DNA of 64,000 bases from the NCBI GenBank assembly GCA_018806985.1, contig JADANN010000145.1, positions 62,001-126,000 on the forward strand, read 5' to 3'. Positions 12,401 through 27,400 of the stretch are shown here, one piece after another; within the stretch, counting starts at the first letter, position 1; the number at the start of each line of letters is the position of its first letter. The stretch is from Angiostrongylus vasorum. Its lineage: Eukaryota; Nematoda; Chromadorea; Rhabditida; Metastrongylidae. A program made the position numbers and the translations under genes. A model generated the notes under the pieces. That model was not told the origin of the DNA, made no database searches, and was given only the letters and a program-made list of their open reading frames with translations.

Positions 12401-15400
12401 ATTAAGATTTCTGCATGGAGGGCGGGACGGCTCATAAGAAGACAAGCATCCTCCACTGAATTAACCGCGTAAATGCACTACTTACTTGTTTATTTATTTA
12501 TATGATCCCACTTCACATTTTAACTCACTCATTCGATCCATATTCTTGCACCCATTATCCTAAAAGCTCCTTGGATTTCTCTGTGATATAGGTTGTTAGT
12601 TGAACCTTACGTTTTCCTTACGCGAGATCCTGGCCGAAATGCCGCACTGCTGGAGTTCCGACTTAGATAATTATGCTAGAACGTTTTTCAGACCTTCACC
12701 ACAGTCACTGACTAAACTTTCAAGGACGAGTTTTTTTCCAAGCAGTTATGGTACAATTTGCCTCCCCAAGTGTGATAGGATGACTCAGTACGGAGTTAAA
12801 CCAGTGCCTATGCATATATTATTGCACGGCATCTATAACCACTACGCTTTCCGCGCAAGACCATAAAATAACTGTTCAGTAGATGCTGCAAATACTTACT
12901 CTCTGACAATGAAAGTTATGGATGTGGTTCCAATGCCAAGAAATCGTATCGCAAACGTCTTAGTGTCTGTTGGTTGCGATGGCGACACAATGACACGAGA
13001 ATATCCAGGCTTTCCAAGTTGACCAAATGGTCCCAGATCAGCGCACACTTTACGTGACATCTCAGATAGACAAACAGTATACTGAAATCAATGACCACTA
13101 GGCTTTATTAAGCCACCTACCTCAAATAAAAACTTGTCGCCGTGAAGGTTTTTTTTAGCTTACGATTGCAATTCTGCGTAACGCTTCAAAGAATTTGGAC
13201 TATCGCTTTATTCAAAACAAAAACAAAAAAAAACGAAAAAAAAATCGACAATGATGATATGGAAGGTCTCACTTATGTAAAATTGTTTCTAAGTATCAGT
13301 TGCTGTTCTACAAATTACCTTAACTTCTCTAGTAGGATTTAGTGCTGTGACGGAAACCTTCGCACTGATCGTTTCATTGAGGTAGACGGATTTCGGCAAA
13401 TCGATCTGTAGATGTTAAAATAACTCGTCCTTTCGTTCCACTACTACAATTGCAATTAAATAATAAAAACTTGAAAGAGCTGGTGAGCATTAAACAATAC
13501 TTACATAGGAATGAAAAATGGATAAGTAGCATAGTTATCAGAGAGAAAGAGAGATAGCCCTTCCATTAATCAGAGAGCAGCTCAGTGACGCTCCAGTTAA
13601 GCCCCCATTTGGCCCAGTCGCATGGAGAACATTCCGTTCTTTCGTGGGGCACGAAAAACTTCATATTTTTTAGTTCACAGCTTTCATCAAAAAGCCGGAC
13701 ATTTCGGTCGATGGATGTTCTGGTCCTCGTTAAAAAGATATGGCTTAAGTAACTTCTGCCGTATCTCCGACATGTAGCGGTGTGGAACTCTGAATTCTCC
13801 CTTATCTGTGTGAACGCAGCTGCTTCAATTATCACCTTCTCGAGAGCTCGTTCAAGAACGCAGAACATACTTTAATCCAGTAGTCCAAATTTAGCACATA
13901 CTAATTAGGAATGACTAAGAACTCCTAAGGCAAGTAGTGGTGGAGACGTGTGTTCGCTGTCATCTTTATTACATCCACAATGCTCTTGAAAATTTTTTCC
14001 ATCCGCTCGCTTCTTCTTGCTCATTCCAAGAAGTATCTCGTTTAACACATAACGAACAACTGAACATCGTTGGACCACTCAGAGGTATTCGTTCTACAAA
14101 GGGTGCGTGAAGATTGGCGAACCTTTGATATGAACATTGCCCTTATTGAATTAAGCCATAGGTCTATCTTCGCATACGTTCCTTCAAAACTACCTCAGCT
14201 TAAGCAATCAGGTTGTCAGTTAAGGACTTCAATGCTAGCATGTAAGCGCGATTTTGATACCATCCTATCACGTTCAGATTTAAGCAGTCTTTCTGCTCTT
14301 CTCTTTCACAACACTCCTGTACTGGGAGCTATTTCTGGTTAAGGACACGATTTATTTTCTCACTGTGCGTATGACATAGATTCATCCGTATTAAGTTTCT
14401 GGTATAATAACAACAACAGCAAAAAAAATTCATAGTTGTAGAAAAAAACGAGATTTGCCGACTAACAATCTGACGCACCTTCATGAAAACGTCTTTCTTT
14501 GACACGATCTCAACACGACGAGCCGCACAAAGTTCTCGTTGCCCAGGAACCCAGAAAACGGAAGAAATGCTCCATCTTCCAACTGTGTCAGGAGCTTCAA
14601 CAGTTTTCGAAGCTGTTCCCGATGGTCTAAGCAACTATTAATAAACGGTTTGTTTTTTGAAATCTGGTATAGATAATTTACGAGGCAATCCTAATCCTAT
14701 GATTTTGAACATCTGTGCTTCTTCGAAAATCGATTGCGAATTTCCATAATGTTATCTACTACTTCTAGTATTCGTGTTATGGTGTACTTGATTCTGTGAT
14801 AACATAAGATAAAGTGAAAAAAGACGAGTTTGAATGGTTGAAAAGATCAAATCTTCATCATAACAGTCGATTAGACTGACTACTAGATACTATGTGTAAT
14901 AGACACATTAACACATGGACAAATGCATATCTCGCACAGCATATTCCGAAATAGTGGTAGTTTTTAAGTTAAAAAGTCAACAGAATTTCGCGATTCTTTC
15001 ACAAATCGAAGCACTACGGAATTCACTTACCCGAGCGGAACGGCATCAAATAACCATACTTCATGGAAGTACTGACGAACGCCAAGTTCATTCTGCTCAG
15101 CGACTACGGCAGTCTCACTTTAGTAGGGAAAAAAAAATACACGATTCGTTCAAATTTCACGGAAAGCGTTGCAACAGAAGAACAATTTCAAAAAGTTTGT
15201 AGAGAAAACTCACTGAAATTGGTGCATTGAGTTCTGGGAAATCCGGTGAGTATGATCTAATGGAGTCCGTGCCATGAAAGGTATCGTTTTCTCCAGTGAC
15301 AAGTCACATTCTCGAGGATTTTTCTTATCGCAAGCGTTGGAGACGGCCACTAGTAATATTTATACATCTCATTCATAAAATTTAAACCGTAAAGGGAGAA

Positions 15401-18400
15401 ACGTTGATTAATCCCAGTATCATGCACATCACTTCTTTCATGATATCGCAGATGTGATGGAATGCATACTTAGCTAACACACCGACATAGAGGCGCACAG
15501 CTGTGCATCAAGTCAATTATACCTTCAAAGACTATTTTGTTATCAATTTCCTGACAGTGTGTGTGCATTGCAAGGCACTCGTAATTCCTCATTCTTAAGC
15601 TACCATGATAAGCGAAAGACCAGCACCGAACGTTTTATTCCCCCATAATGGTATTTCATTTCCACAAATCTAGCCCGAAACGTGTTTTCAGTTTTCAGAG
15701 CAGTCGAATCACAAATAACTCAAGACCTTTAGAGAACCATAGTTATTGTCTTTGAACTGACCTATTCGTTCCACTGGCGCTAAACATTCAGATATCATCA
15801 CGTTCAAGCAAAAGTTTGAGACTTCCGAAACTGAGCTGGCGGCATGAGGACACATTCCAAACAACTTGAAATACACACTGGCGGCGGACGAACAGCTTTG
15901 TTCTCAAATGTCTACATTTATTATTTGGCCTTAATTATTCCTTCCTAAAGCTTTTTTTCGGATAACTTCAAACATCTTAGGATTTAAAGTGAACGAGAGA
16001 CAAAATAAGTAATTACTTCCATAACAAAAATTACGCAAGCTGACGTATTAGCGAAATTCACTTTGAAATATGCCGTAGCATACTACACACCTATCGCTCT
16101 TTCCACTTCGTCGAACATAACGAAATTGGTCAGCTTCGCCTGCATGTTTCCGAACTGAGCTTGATGGAAAATGAGAAAGTCCCATGATTGCCATTTTTTT
16201 ACGTCTTCTCCCTGTAGAATAAACTAATTGTTACTCAGGACTGAACGCACAAACTCTGTAAGATAGCCATTCCTTTTAGCCATTTCATAACACTTTCTCT
16301 GTTAAATAGGAATTTTAACCACTGTCGCTCTCCTTAAGATTATCGTTTACAAATGTTAGAAATCTCTCTTCAGGTACAACTTTTTCATTGCATTTGACTT
16401 GATGGTCATTCAACCTTTCGGATAATTCAGAGTGCGTCCACTAGTTGGAGCAGTGTCGCCGAAAAGTGATCATTTACCCGTTTTCATTTTTCATGTTACC
16501 CATGCTTAATCTTAGCTACGACGAATACCCGAAATTTTGCGGCATTGTTTGAATCATTGAATCATTGCTAATTCGTCCTACTTAGTTTGAGACTTGAATG
16601 ATCACATCTAATCACAAATTGTGGAAAATCTGGAAAATCGGGAACAAGCACGGTTGCCTTATATGACACCCTCAAAAGGTTAAGTGTTAAAGTTTGCCTA
16701 AGTCAGCATCGCAACCAATAGCAGTCTCCGTAACTCGGATATTTGCCAAGTACTGACTGGAGCACTTCCATAACGACGGGAAAAAATGGTGTTCTAGCAA
16801 AGATAAGTGCTGAGACCTTCATTTACTCATGTTTCAGCTACACTAGCTATCGAGCTCTAATAACTTCACACAATCCCACATACCTATTAATCTGTGCGTA
16901 GTTACGCTTAAATTTTGGTGAAATAAGATAACGAAAAATGGCACTTTTAGATCGCTCGAGTATGCAAAAGATCGAAGCAGTGGTTGTCTCACCGTTGTAA
17001 ACGTATTCAAGCGATCATCAATTGCCCGAACTAGTGCGATTCCATGCGGCTGACCATTTAAAGTTAGTGTAACTGATGCTCCGGGCTCAATAGAATCTGA
17101 TGTAGAAAGAAGGGAAACCTGTAATATACCATATCGTAGTATCTTGTTTGGATTCCTCCATTTTAGTTTCAAAAATATCTTCGTGTATGTACTAAAATCA
17201 TTGGAGATACTACCACTCTATTTATTCTCATGACCATTAAAATAATACCTGGCACTGCTCTACCACATTGAATTGCATCATATCAGTAGCTCGCCTCGTG
17301 TCTGTTGAGTGAACAAATAGAATACATCGGCCAATCATAACTCGTGTTATTATTATCGTTAGTGATCCATCTTCCTTGAATCGTCCACTTGCCGGCATTG
17401 AGTATGAATTGCATATTATCTGTAGAGAATGTTTTTGATAAAGGAAAACTAATGGTCATAAATGAGCACCTGTTAAAGCTTAAGCCTTCAATTTAACAGA
17501 GGTCGGAAGTGAATAAGATGGTTGTGAGCGGTTTACTCGCTCAAAAGTGCTGGTGAAAATACATTGAGGCAGAAATATTTTCTATGGACTTTTAATTAAT
17601 ATTTGGAACAGTCGAATCCGCGTTTACATTCAACGCCTTTTTAAATATGAAAGGGATCCGCCCGGCTAGTGTTTCATATTCTACAATTACGTTAGTACTA
17701 TGCATACATCCACTTGGATTCCGAGTGGAGTAGCTGCTTGTTTCCATTTATCATTAAGAGTACTAGTCCTTTACTGCTTCTGGCACTTGGAAACTAAAGG
17801 TGCCGACGAAGAAGGGCGATTTTTTAGACTCTGACGAGGGCGACAACACAAAATTCAGCGTACTAATAAAATTTTAAGTCCAATTTTCAAAATATCTCCC
17901 TCTACCACATAACCAGTTGGACCCACTACTTATTTGCTGTCTCCTTTTTGAAGTTCAAGCGTGCATGCGAAAATTAAAAAGCTGCAGGTTACCTTCAGAA
18001 ATGATTTTCTAACTACCACCTCAAAAATATATTTGTATTCTTAGTCTGTAAGAAATTACTTCGGTCCTTAGGGCTCCTGAGAGTTCGGTAAAAGAGCTTG
18101 ATATTGTCGGTATTCTACCTCGATATTTCTTAATTCAGCAAATGTAATTATGGGCAAAAAGTAGTCTATTAAAAACTCCTACGCACAATGTAGCTTAGAG
18201 CGTTAGCTTTGTTTCTTGGTACCATGACCTGTAGACGTTCACCAACAGAATAGGAGCTTTGAATCGGAAAGAGCTCAATCCAGGACAGTTCCACTGATTT
18301 CACTCCTGAGATCCTTGGTAGCATCAATGACTTCTTTCGAGATTTCAGCAGCCCTACCTGATGACTGGCCTAAAAATTCCAGAAAATTATAGCTAAACTT

Positions 18401-21400
18401 GTTAGTAATAACCAGAAGGAGTAAGCAAGCTCTATGATTGGTCCGTGTAGTGCATTTACAGTACTGGAGCAGTTTTCTCAAGCGTGGATCACTACGCTTC
18501 CTTGGAAATCACATCAACCTTCAAGTATTCGCTTTTTAGGCGATGAAGAGCAAGAAAGCCGATGTGCGCCAAGATAATAAGGGGAACCTTATTATCCATT
18601 GAGAGAGAATGGGGGTAGAAAATATCGCATCCCTAGTAGTAAAATATTGAGACAAACATGGTAATTAAACCTATTCTTCGTGAATAAAGAGACTTTCGGC
18701 CAGAAATTGAAAATGCCTAAAAGGTACCGCCCGCTGACCGACTTAACCACCATGAGATGTTCCACGAAAACAGAGAAATCCTACGACGAAGTGCAACCAT
18801 AACAAACCTCGCAGTGCTTGTGATAACGACATCTATGGAAGATCCTTGCAGAAGGAGACATTTGCATCATACGTCTCTCCTTTCATTCTCAGGTCACCGA
18901 GCTAGTATCAATACTGTTTGGATTCCTCCTTCCCGCATGCGGATTTCGAAGGTTTCAATAGTTTTGTTAACGCTCGAAGAACACGAGACATGATATTCTC
19001 CTATGAGGACATCATGAACATGGATGATTACCGGGATCGCCAGCCCTTTATTGTGCACCTGACATTCGTGGAATACATTTACTGGCGATGTGACTCCGAT
19101 AGCTGTCGTTGAGACCAATAACGTGTCCAATCCATCTGATTTACGATGTCTTGTTTTACGTGGTCAGCACAATGCACCAATCTTCGATAGTCGAAGTATA
19201 TCCGGTCTCTGAATTTTTTTCTCTCGACTGCATGAATTGGGATCTTTTCTGTCGCTCTCACTATTTCTATAGCGTAATCTATGGCGCAGATGTAGTTTGT
19301 TCCAACGCTGCGAAATGTTCTAAGATGGAAATAGGGAACTACAAACTAAAAAACTGTACTTTTCACTCACTTCTATCATTATTGTATGACAGATAGTCCA
19401 ATTTGGAGGTCTCACAAAGCTCAGCACATCTCCAACCGTTGTTTTCACTTTAACAGATGGGCGGATCACGTCGCCCAAGCACTCAAAATTTATATCTAGT
19501 TCCACTCCAGTAGGAGTTGAAACAGACTGGATCTGAAACAATGAGAAAGTAGTTTTTATCTATTTTAAAGTCAATAGTGACATTATTCCTTCTTCTTAAG
19601 CCTTGTCATTTTTATCTTCATAAAGCTGCTCTAGATTACTAAACTAAATTAGGTATGAAATACTTGAAATCAATGAGAAAGAACTGAAACCGCAACAGAG
19701 TGCTACCAATCAGCGTTGACAGATGCCAGATAAGTATGATGAAGCACAAAAGCACCAGTGTGCGGTTTTAGTTCTCCTTTAATAATTCGCTCTGCGTTAG
19801 ACTCACTCATAACTTGGCTAGAGGTGAATGAAAGCATGTTTGGGCTATACAAATACTTGGAAGGCCTATCGTGTATCAATTCAGAGTTTTTGGCATCGCA
19901 CACAAGTATGCAACAATTTCTCGACGCCGAACTCCGGGGTATCTGGTTAATTGGAAGCGCGGAATTGAACCGATGTCCCTTAATGCACTGAACGACACAC
20001 TACTCCACACTCCTCTAAGAGCCACATTATCTACCACTACCTGCGTGTAAAGTTAGTCTATGATATTACTGGGTAGAAAAACTCAAAACTGTCTCACCGT
20101 GAATAAAATGTGTTTAGTTTTATCGCTGAAGGCTGGCCTCATTGGTACAATCTCGAATCCTGGTATCAGTGGGTCGAAAGTGACAATTGTTTCACTACGA
20201 TCACCAGTACCACGATCACGAATCTGCACCAAGATCGATATAGCTTCGCGATTGTCGTCCACAAAGCATTTTGATATATCTACGTGGTCCCTCCATAAAC
20301 CGTTAGTGATCTAAAAATTAAAGAATATGGACGCAAAAATCGCGTGTCTGTGGGGTTATCAGTAAACTCGTAAACTCGCTATTCTATTAAATGTAAATTT
20401 TACCCGATTGTCCATTTACCTTATAACTTGCCACTCGTCTCATTTTTTAAATTCTACTTTCAGTGTTTACACTACTTACGTCCCGCTTTAATGGTCTATT
20501 TCACTTGACATTTCTATTTGGTCGATCCCATTTATATTGGAGAAAAACTGAAAAAAATCCGGAAAACAATAAGAATTTCCCACTACTTAAAAAAGCTCAG
20601 ATGGAAAGTACTGGTAGCGATATGCAATGTAAAGGTTTCATCTGACCGGAGAACACGCAGAACGAAATTGGTTTCGAACAATGAACGACCCATAGTCATC
20701 TACGATGACCATTTAAAATCATTAACGTAAGCCTACCCCTCAATATTGCTTATACATGGAAATTGCGTAAGAACTAAGCTTTCAACAGGCAATAGCGTCC
20801 GAACACCCTACCCAAAACAGAAAGTCAAAAAACCAAACATGTACGACCATATAGTAAGATAAAGTAACTGCAGTGTACTTTTCATATTGTGTTCGTTTGA
20901 GAAGTAAGAAGTAAAAAAAGTACAGAACAACTTTGAAAAAACTCATCTCAGATTGAACGAGAAGTGTTCGTTTCATCGACGCAGTATGAAGGCCGTGAAC
21001 ATTGCAGTAGAGTAACATGGATCCAAACAATGGAGTTCCGAAGTAGTTTCTTCAAGAATTCGTTGAAAGAACAAGGAAAATCAAGTTTAAATAGGCCAAA
21101 CAAATACCTCACCTTGCCTCTACGCTTACTTCAGTTGAGTTAAGTAGTTGTCCACTGGCAATGGACGCGAATATTTTAAACGGTGGCAGTGCTGTAACAA
21201 ATCTGCAAACTGACGGAAAAAAATTCATGGAGACAACTCACTTTGTAATCAACAAGTGACAACTTTAAACAACTACCAGTGGAATATGAGTAGTTTCTGC
21301 TCCCTTTCCCCACCTCTGATTTACTTATCTTCATCGGATTTTTGTCATCAGCTGATCATATCTTTGTTTCTCAACAGAAATGCTGGTCTTCCAAGCATTT

Positions 21401-24400
21401 TTACAGTGCTGTCGTTACATTAGCTTCAAGAACACGGAGATAGAATTTGCTACTGCAAAGAATCATCAAAAAGGCGCGAATGGCGCAGTGGTCGGAGGTG
21501 CCCTGCAATACACATGGGATCGATTCCAGCGCTCCTCGCCAACGAGGCCCTCCATCCCTCCGGGGTCGTCAAGTTGGTACCAGACTTGTTAGGGACGATA
21601 GCAGCACTAGCTCGATTCATTGGTAGCCCACCGCGATTGTTAGTAAAGGCTAGATATTCATTCAATCACTTCCAAACAATGCTTAATAAAGTCAAATGCA
21701 TGGCACATCCTTCAGGGAATGATCAACGTTGAGAGCTTTATCGTTTATCCTTTTTAAAGCATCACTATGAGCCACACTGAATGCCTGCTAGCCTAGATAA
21801 CACAATGAAAGATTCTGAGAGTTTGCTACTGTAAAATATCAACATGAACCTCATTGTCAGAAAATAAGCTATGTGACGTTTAACAGCAAATGCTACACGG
21901 AATAGATAAAGTCACTGCCGCAATGAGCCACAGTCACCCAGTTAGCGAATCTCCCTCCTTCATTTGCAGAGAAAGAACATCCTGAGCAGGTCGTAAATGA
22001 ATGAGAGAGCTAGATCAGTCACGAAAATGACAACGGCGCGCATACTGGCTACCCAGAAATTGAGAATCCACCAGCTCTGCTGTAACTCGACTCATACTTT
22101 CGCAACTCTGCATTCCTCTATTCCATAAAAAGGGATCATCGGGAAGTACTAAAGACGAAACAGACAATCTGCTACGCAGAGCAACTGCTAACGTTCTCAA
22201 CTGCTGTGGTGGAAAAGCGATTGAAAAATATCGGACTCCGACTTCTGTGTGACATTGTTTGATCTCAAGCCATTGAACTCGCAGGCTAGTGGGTGTATTG
22301 GACCGACTATTCTAACCCGTGCACCACATAGTTCGGCATACCGTCCCTAGAGAATTACTCGTTCTAGGGACTGATGCGTCACGTGCATGGAGAGAACTTC
22401 AAAGATTGCAAGAATCCGGAAAGCCTCAACTCCAACTTCATCTTGCTGTATTATTACTCCAAGGACCTTTTTTGTTTAAACATTCTTGAACGTGTTTATT
22501 CGAAAGATGATACTACGTTGTCAGAATCTAGAATGATTACGATCCGCACCTATAACACACAAACGCTAAGATGGCTAGAGTTTATTGAATGTCTGATCAT
22601 GAAGTCTAAGTTCGCGGTTGGCGTCATTGAGATGATAAAAATGAGAAGATATCCCCACTAAATGCTGTTTGTACTACAATTACAAAAGAAATACTTCTCA
22701 GGATCTGTGGAACAATGGAGAAATGGTTCCCAGGATCGACTTTCTACTAACCTCGGCATTGGAATATGAATGCGTCGTTTTTCTTGTTCAGCAATCGCGA
22801 GGTTGTTAAACTGCATACATTTACTTCCATAGAAAAACAATACAATACAACAGTAGCTGACGTTTCGGCAGTATCGCCTTCTTCAGAGCCGCTTTTTTTA
22901 CGTGCCTTCCAATGAGGAAGATTAGAACAGCTGATTATGGTCGCATAAGGTTGATGACTGCCTCTTCCTCATTGGTAGTCACGTAAAAAAGCGGCTCTGA
23001 AGAAGGCGATACTGCCGAAACGTGAGTTACTGTTGCATTGTATTGTGTTTTTCTGTGGAAGTAAATGTATGCTGTTTAACAACCTCGCGATTGCTGAACA
23101 AGATAATGGAGAAATGTTTTTGCCAACGTCGACATGAAGTATCTCGTGACATGAATTTCTCCATCTTGGGAATCCAAAGTCTCACATCGGACATTTACAT
23201 TCGGACAAATACTTTAAACGGCAGTCTACGATGAAGATGGGCCATTGTATATGAAGTGATAGAAGTACTATAGAGAAGATCATTCGTCAAAATCATCTTC
23301 ATTCGTCATTATCATCAAAATTTCAAATGGCTGGTGATTTGAAATCCAAAATTTCAGAAGTGCATCTCAGTAAAACACGTCTGAAAAATCTTGAGAGAAA
23401 ATTGTAAAAATAAGAACTATGACGAACTTGGAACATACCATAGTCATTCACCTTGAATCCCGCGTCGAACACAAACTCATCGTTGTTTGCTTCCATTGGT
23501 CTGGACAGTACATGCCAGTCGCCGTAGAAAAGATGTTTGGGTAACTCAAATGTCAAGGCAATATATCCATGTGCTGTGCTGTTTTGTTTTCTGATGAGTT
23601 CGAAACCATTCGGATTCTAAATTAACGAATTCTCTGTTTCATATGTTTTGGTAAAAACTTTTTTTGTAAGAAACTGTATCATTTGATAGTGTCAATGTGC
23701 TTCCAAAGCACTTTTGTCTAAAAAATAAAGTATTTGAATAGTGGAAACTACAGCCACTTTTCTATCATTTTCTTCACAGTGAGAAGCTGGAGCTCACCTA
23801 AAAACACCCGGATCATCTCCACTTTTTTTCCATGAATCAAAATAGAAAGTTCTAGCAATCTTGTTTGAAACCTATACGATCAGAATGGTCTTTGTAGCGC
23901 ATGCAAACATACATCTTCTTCGGAAGGACTGGAATTTCTTCGAAAATGGTGCGCACGTTCCATTTATGCTCGTTGTAGCTGCATTCAAACAAGCGCCTTT
24001 CACATGCGTTCAGTTAGTGGTTTGCCTTTCCGCAAGCCAAGCAAGATCCCTATCGTTTACTTTGAGCTTTTCTTTATGATTAGACAATCGTCAATTTTTC
24101 TCCATAAGTTTTGATTTCTAAAACTTATCATCAAGAAAAAAACACGGAAAATCAAACGCCATATGCCTATGCATATTTTATACTCAGGGTGCGTGTGGGC
24201 AGTGGTCGGATGCGCCCTGCGATAAACATATGGGATCGATCACCGAGCCTTTGGCTCACCAAACGTTCCATCACTCCGGGGTCGGCAACCAGACTTCTCT
24301 GGGAGGATAGCAGCACTGGCTCGATACATCGGTAGCCTACCGCGAGTCATTGTAAAGGCCAGATATGCATTCAATCATCTTCAACGATGCTTGATGAAGT

Positions 24401-27400
24401 CGAATGCAGGGCGCATCCCTCAGGGATTGATCAACGCCGAGAGCTTTATCCTTCATCTTTTAATTTAAACTCAGCTTACAAGTACTCCCGAGAGAATTAT
24501 GAGGAAAGCCAAGTCGACATTAATATAGTTTCTAATAGCTCCGGTAAGATATTCTGAGACAAATCCAACAATTTTTCTTTGGAAAACAAGGTGCAGAAAG
24601 AGAAGTAACACTGTGATTATCCTGTCCTTTCATTTTTTTTCTCATATTTTCTCCATTGACAACAAAAAAATCAAGTCTGTTTTCAAAAAAATTCGACAGC
24701 AGCAAATGCGAGCATGAATTCACAAGCTCAATGATGGAGTTAATATCGAATCACAGAATCACTGGGTAGACTTATTACTATTACTCACCACAAGGGCAAA
24801 TTCAATGAGACCATCATATACAGCACCTTCATGTGTTAACGGAAGTGCCCGAACGAAAACTAAAAGCGGTATGATCAGTTAAAAAAAGGGGGTATAAGAC
24901 GAAAAAGCCATGAAAATGGCAAAAAGAAAAGAAAAAAACGAAAAAAGTTGCAGAAGTCAGTACATCAGAAGATCAGAAGAAGTCAGAAGATGGAAAAATA
25001 GTAGAAGCAAAATGAAGCAATTCCTACCTTAATGTTCAGAATACCTTCCCATAGTCATTACTCGCATAAAGAATTCATACTTTTGAAGAAAATCCACAAG
25101 TGCTCATTATAAGAGTTTTCTTTGAAAAACAATCATCTGCCCCACCTATCTTGTATGTCGCTGGGCGGCTATCTAAGAGCACGGCAGTGAACTAAATTAG
25201 CTTCAACTGAGTGTCGAAATTTCCCAGAATGCTCTGCTCTGCATAAAAAAGCATTGTAGAGTAAGCTGACACCATTAGTGCGGTGCACCACTGGATTCAG
25301 CTCGATGCGATCAGAAAGACTCGCTTCGGAAGAATGGACAACTGTGCACAGTCGAATCGGTTTAATGGGGCTCTGAGGAAAGCAAAGCCGCCAAAATACT
25401 TATCAACCTCGTGTTAGCTTTCAGTGAAAAGAATACATGCTAATTAGTTCTGTCGAGATTAAGGGTAAGCAGATTTTTTAAGTGCTGGAAAAGTTTTTGT
25501 TGCAATTGCCGGAGTCTCAGTGGACGATGCAGGTCTTCATTTCAACCCCTCCATTTTCATCCAGCTCTGCTTTTTCTCTCAATCTAAAGTATTCTTTTAT
25601 CTTTTCTCTGCGCAGGTTTGAAAGTTCGGATGTGAGTTAGTGATTGGCAGCAACTAGTACGACTCCACGCAGGCATATCAGTATGATAGTTTCCAGAGAA
25701 ACATTTCGCTTCATTGCTTTCATGTTACGAATTTTCCGACTTTTTTCATGAACGTTGTGGAAGAACCGATCATCATCTTGTGCACCTATTCTCCAAATAA
25801 CGACATCTTCTTAAAATCCAGTTAAAGATGTTGTGCAGCGACCAGTTGATAACAAAGAGCTCAGTTCTTTGGTCAGCGCTCAAGAACTAAAATTTCATTC
25901 GACGTTTTCCTCCTCTGTTTTGCAACAGATGTAATTATTAGGAAAAGAAATAAAATTTAGCCCACAACCACTGGAAACTGTCAAGAAATGTAAAAAAGAC
26001 AACATGCTCATTGTAGAGCAACCCTTCAAACAGAGATTTAGAGAGATAAAACTGTTTTAGAAACTCATAAAACTTTTCCACATACCCGTTTCACCAGCGG
26101 AATATATTGGCTTGTCGGTATGAATATGTAGTACGGCTAAATTTGGTTTCGCTTGGATCTCACTTTCAAATGTGTCATGGCCTTGAATTCTAATCGCGAT
26201 CTTTGCCTTCTCTATCAGCTTAGAGAGATGAAAGGAGACAACGTGAGGAGTGCCTGCAAATAGAACATTTTCGTTCGCAGATTGCGGTATAAGAGTAGAA
26301 AGTCGAAGTTTTTTTTTGTTTTTGTCCGTCAGAGAAGTACTATTAGGTTTTCCCAAAGATTATAATGCACACTGAGGGACGCGAGAAGTAGCTATAGCTC
26401 CCGAATAATAGTACACGAATGGCTCCCAGCTCCATCCCTGAACAGGGTAACCAAGTTTCAATCCTTCATGGGCAGAAAGTTGTTCCCAGACTTGCCTGAG
26501 AAGGACTCTATACGATACGAGAAATCTGGCGACCGTCGGCGAAGAAGAGACCCGCGAACGCTTTAGCAGGGCTATCGCAGGATTCCAGGAAAAACCAGTT
26601 GGGCCTAGATTCAACGACATTCATGAGAAGGGTAGAATTTTTAAGTGATTATCAAATCGTCAATCCAAATATCTTGACTGATGATGGGTGCTAGGCAACG
26701 AAGCAAATGAAAGAAAGTGGTGGGACCAATCCAATATGTGAAGCAAGAGCAAATGATAATTAACAAAGGATAAAAAGATACGACGCTAGCCGAGCAAAAT
26801 TTCATATCAGCCTATTGTACGTTGAACACTCTGAAAAGATTTCGAAAAAAAGCGGAAAAAAAGCGTACAGTTTGATTAATCCCTGAGGGATGCGCTATGC
26901 ATTCGCCCTCCATCGAGCATCGTTAGAAGTGACTGTATATCTGACCCTTACAATGACTTGTGGTGGCCTAGCGTTGTGTCGACTCAGTGCTGCTATCCTC
27001 CCAGACAAGTCCTGTATCAATGTGCAGACCTTATTGGTGGGGAAGGAGATGGTGTACTTGGTGTTCCTAGGGTGCGTAGTCAAACTAGTGATCGATCCAT
27101 TGTGTATCGCAGATCATCTCTAATCATTAGTATGCATATATCTTGCGTCAAATAAATAGTAAAAGTGAGAAGAATATTCATACCAAATTGTTAGTGTGAA
27201 TTACGAACAATCACGAACTTGTGTAACTTCTCATAGCACAAATAACTGAAGATTTACACAGCGATTTTGTTAAGAACAACCCAATGCTTTTCACTCGTAT
27301 GGTGTATCATATAGAAGAGGGCATTGTATTCCCCAAAAAGCCCCTTTGATTACGTTAAGCATTTAAAGCAATCATAATTTAATTGTGTTGACCAATTGAA

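Noticed and set aside
13566..13868. 100-codon minus-strand frame between TEP exons 17 and 18
   Set aside because: Exons 17 and 18 join exactly (FMK to IDLPKS) without it, and its sequence does not resemble the family.
18894..19130. Minus-strand open frame (SPVNVFHECQVHNKGLAIPV) between TEP exons 10 and 11
   Set aside because: Not needed for phase or domain order and without clear splice sites. It could still be an alternative exon.
19703..19903. Minus-strand open frame (SSQVMSESNAERIIKGELKP) in a TEP intron, considered as an MG exon
   Set aside because: Flanking exons 9 and 10 already join in phase 0, the frame has no good acceptor, and it borders a tRNA-like SINE head.
22783..23107. Hammerhead ribozyme in the hairpin arms
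   Set aside because: CTGAAGA, GGC-loop-GCC and GAAAC are present, but helix I fails when paired by hand and helix III is at most two pairs in one copy. Kept only as a question in the findings.
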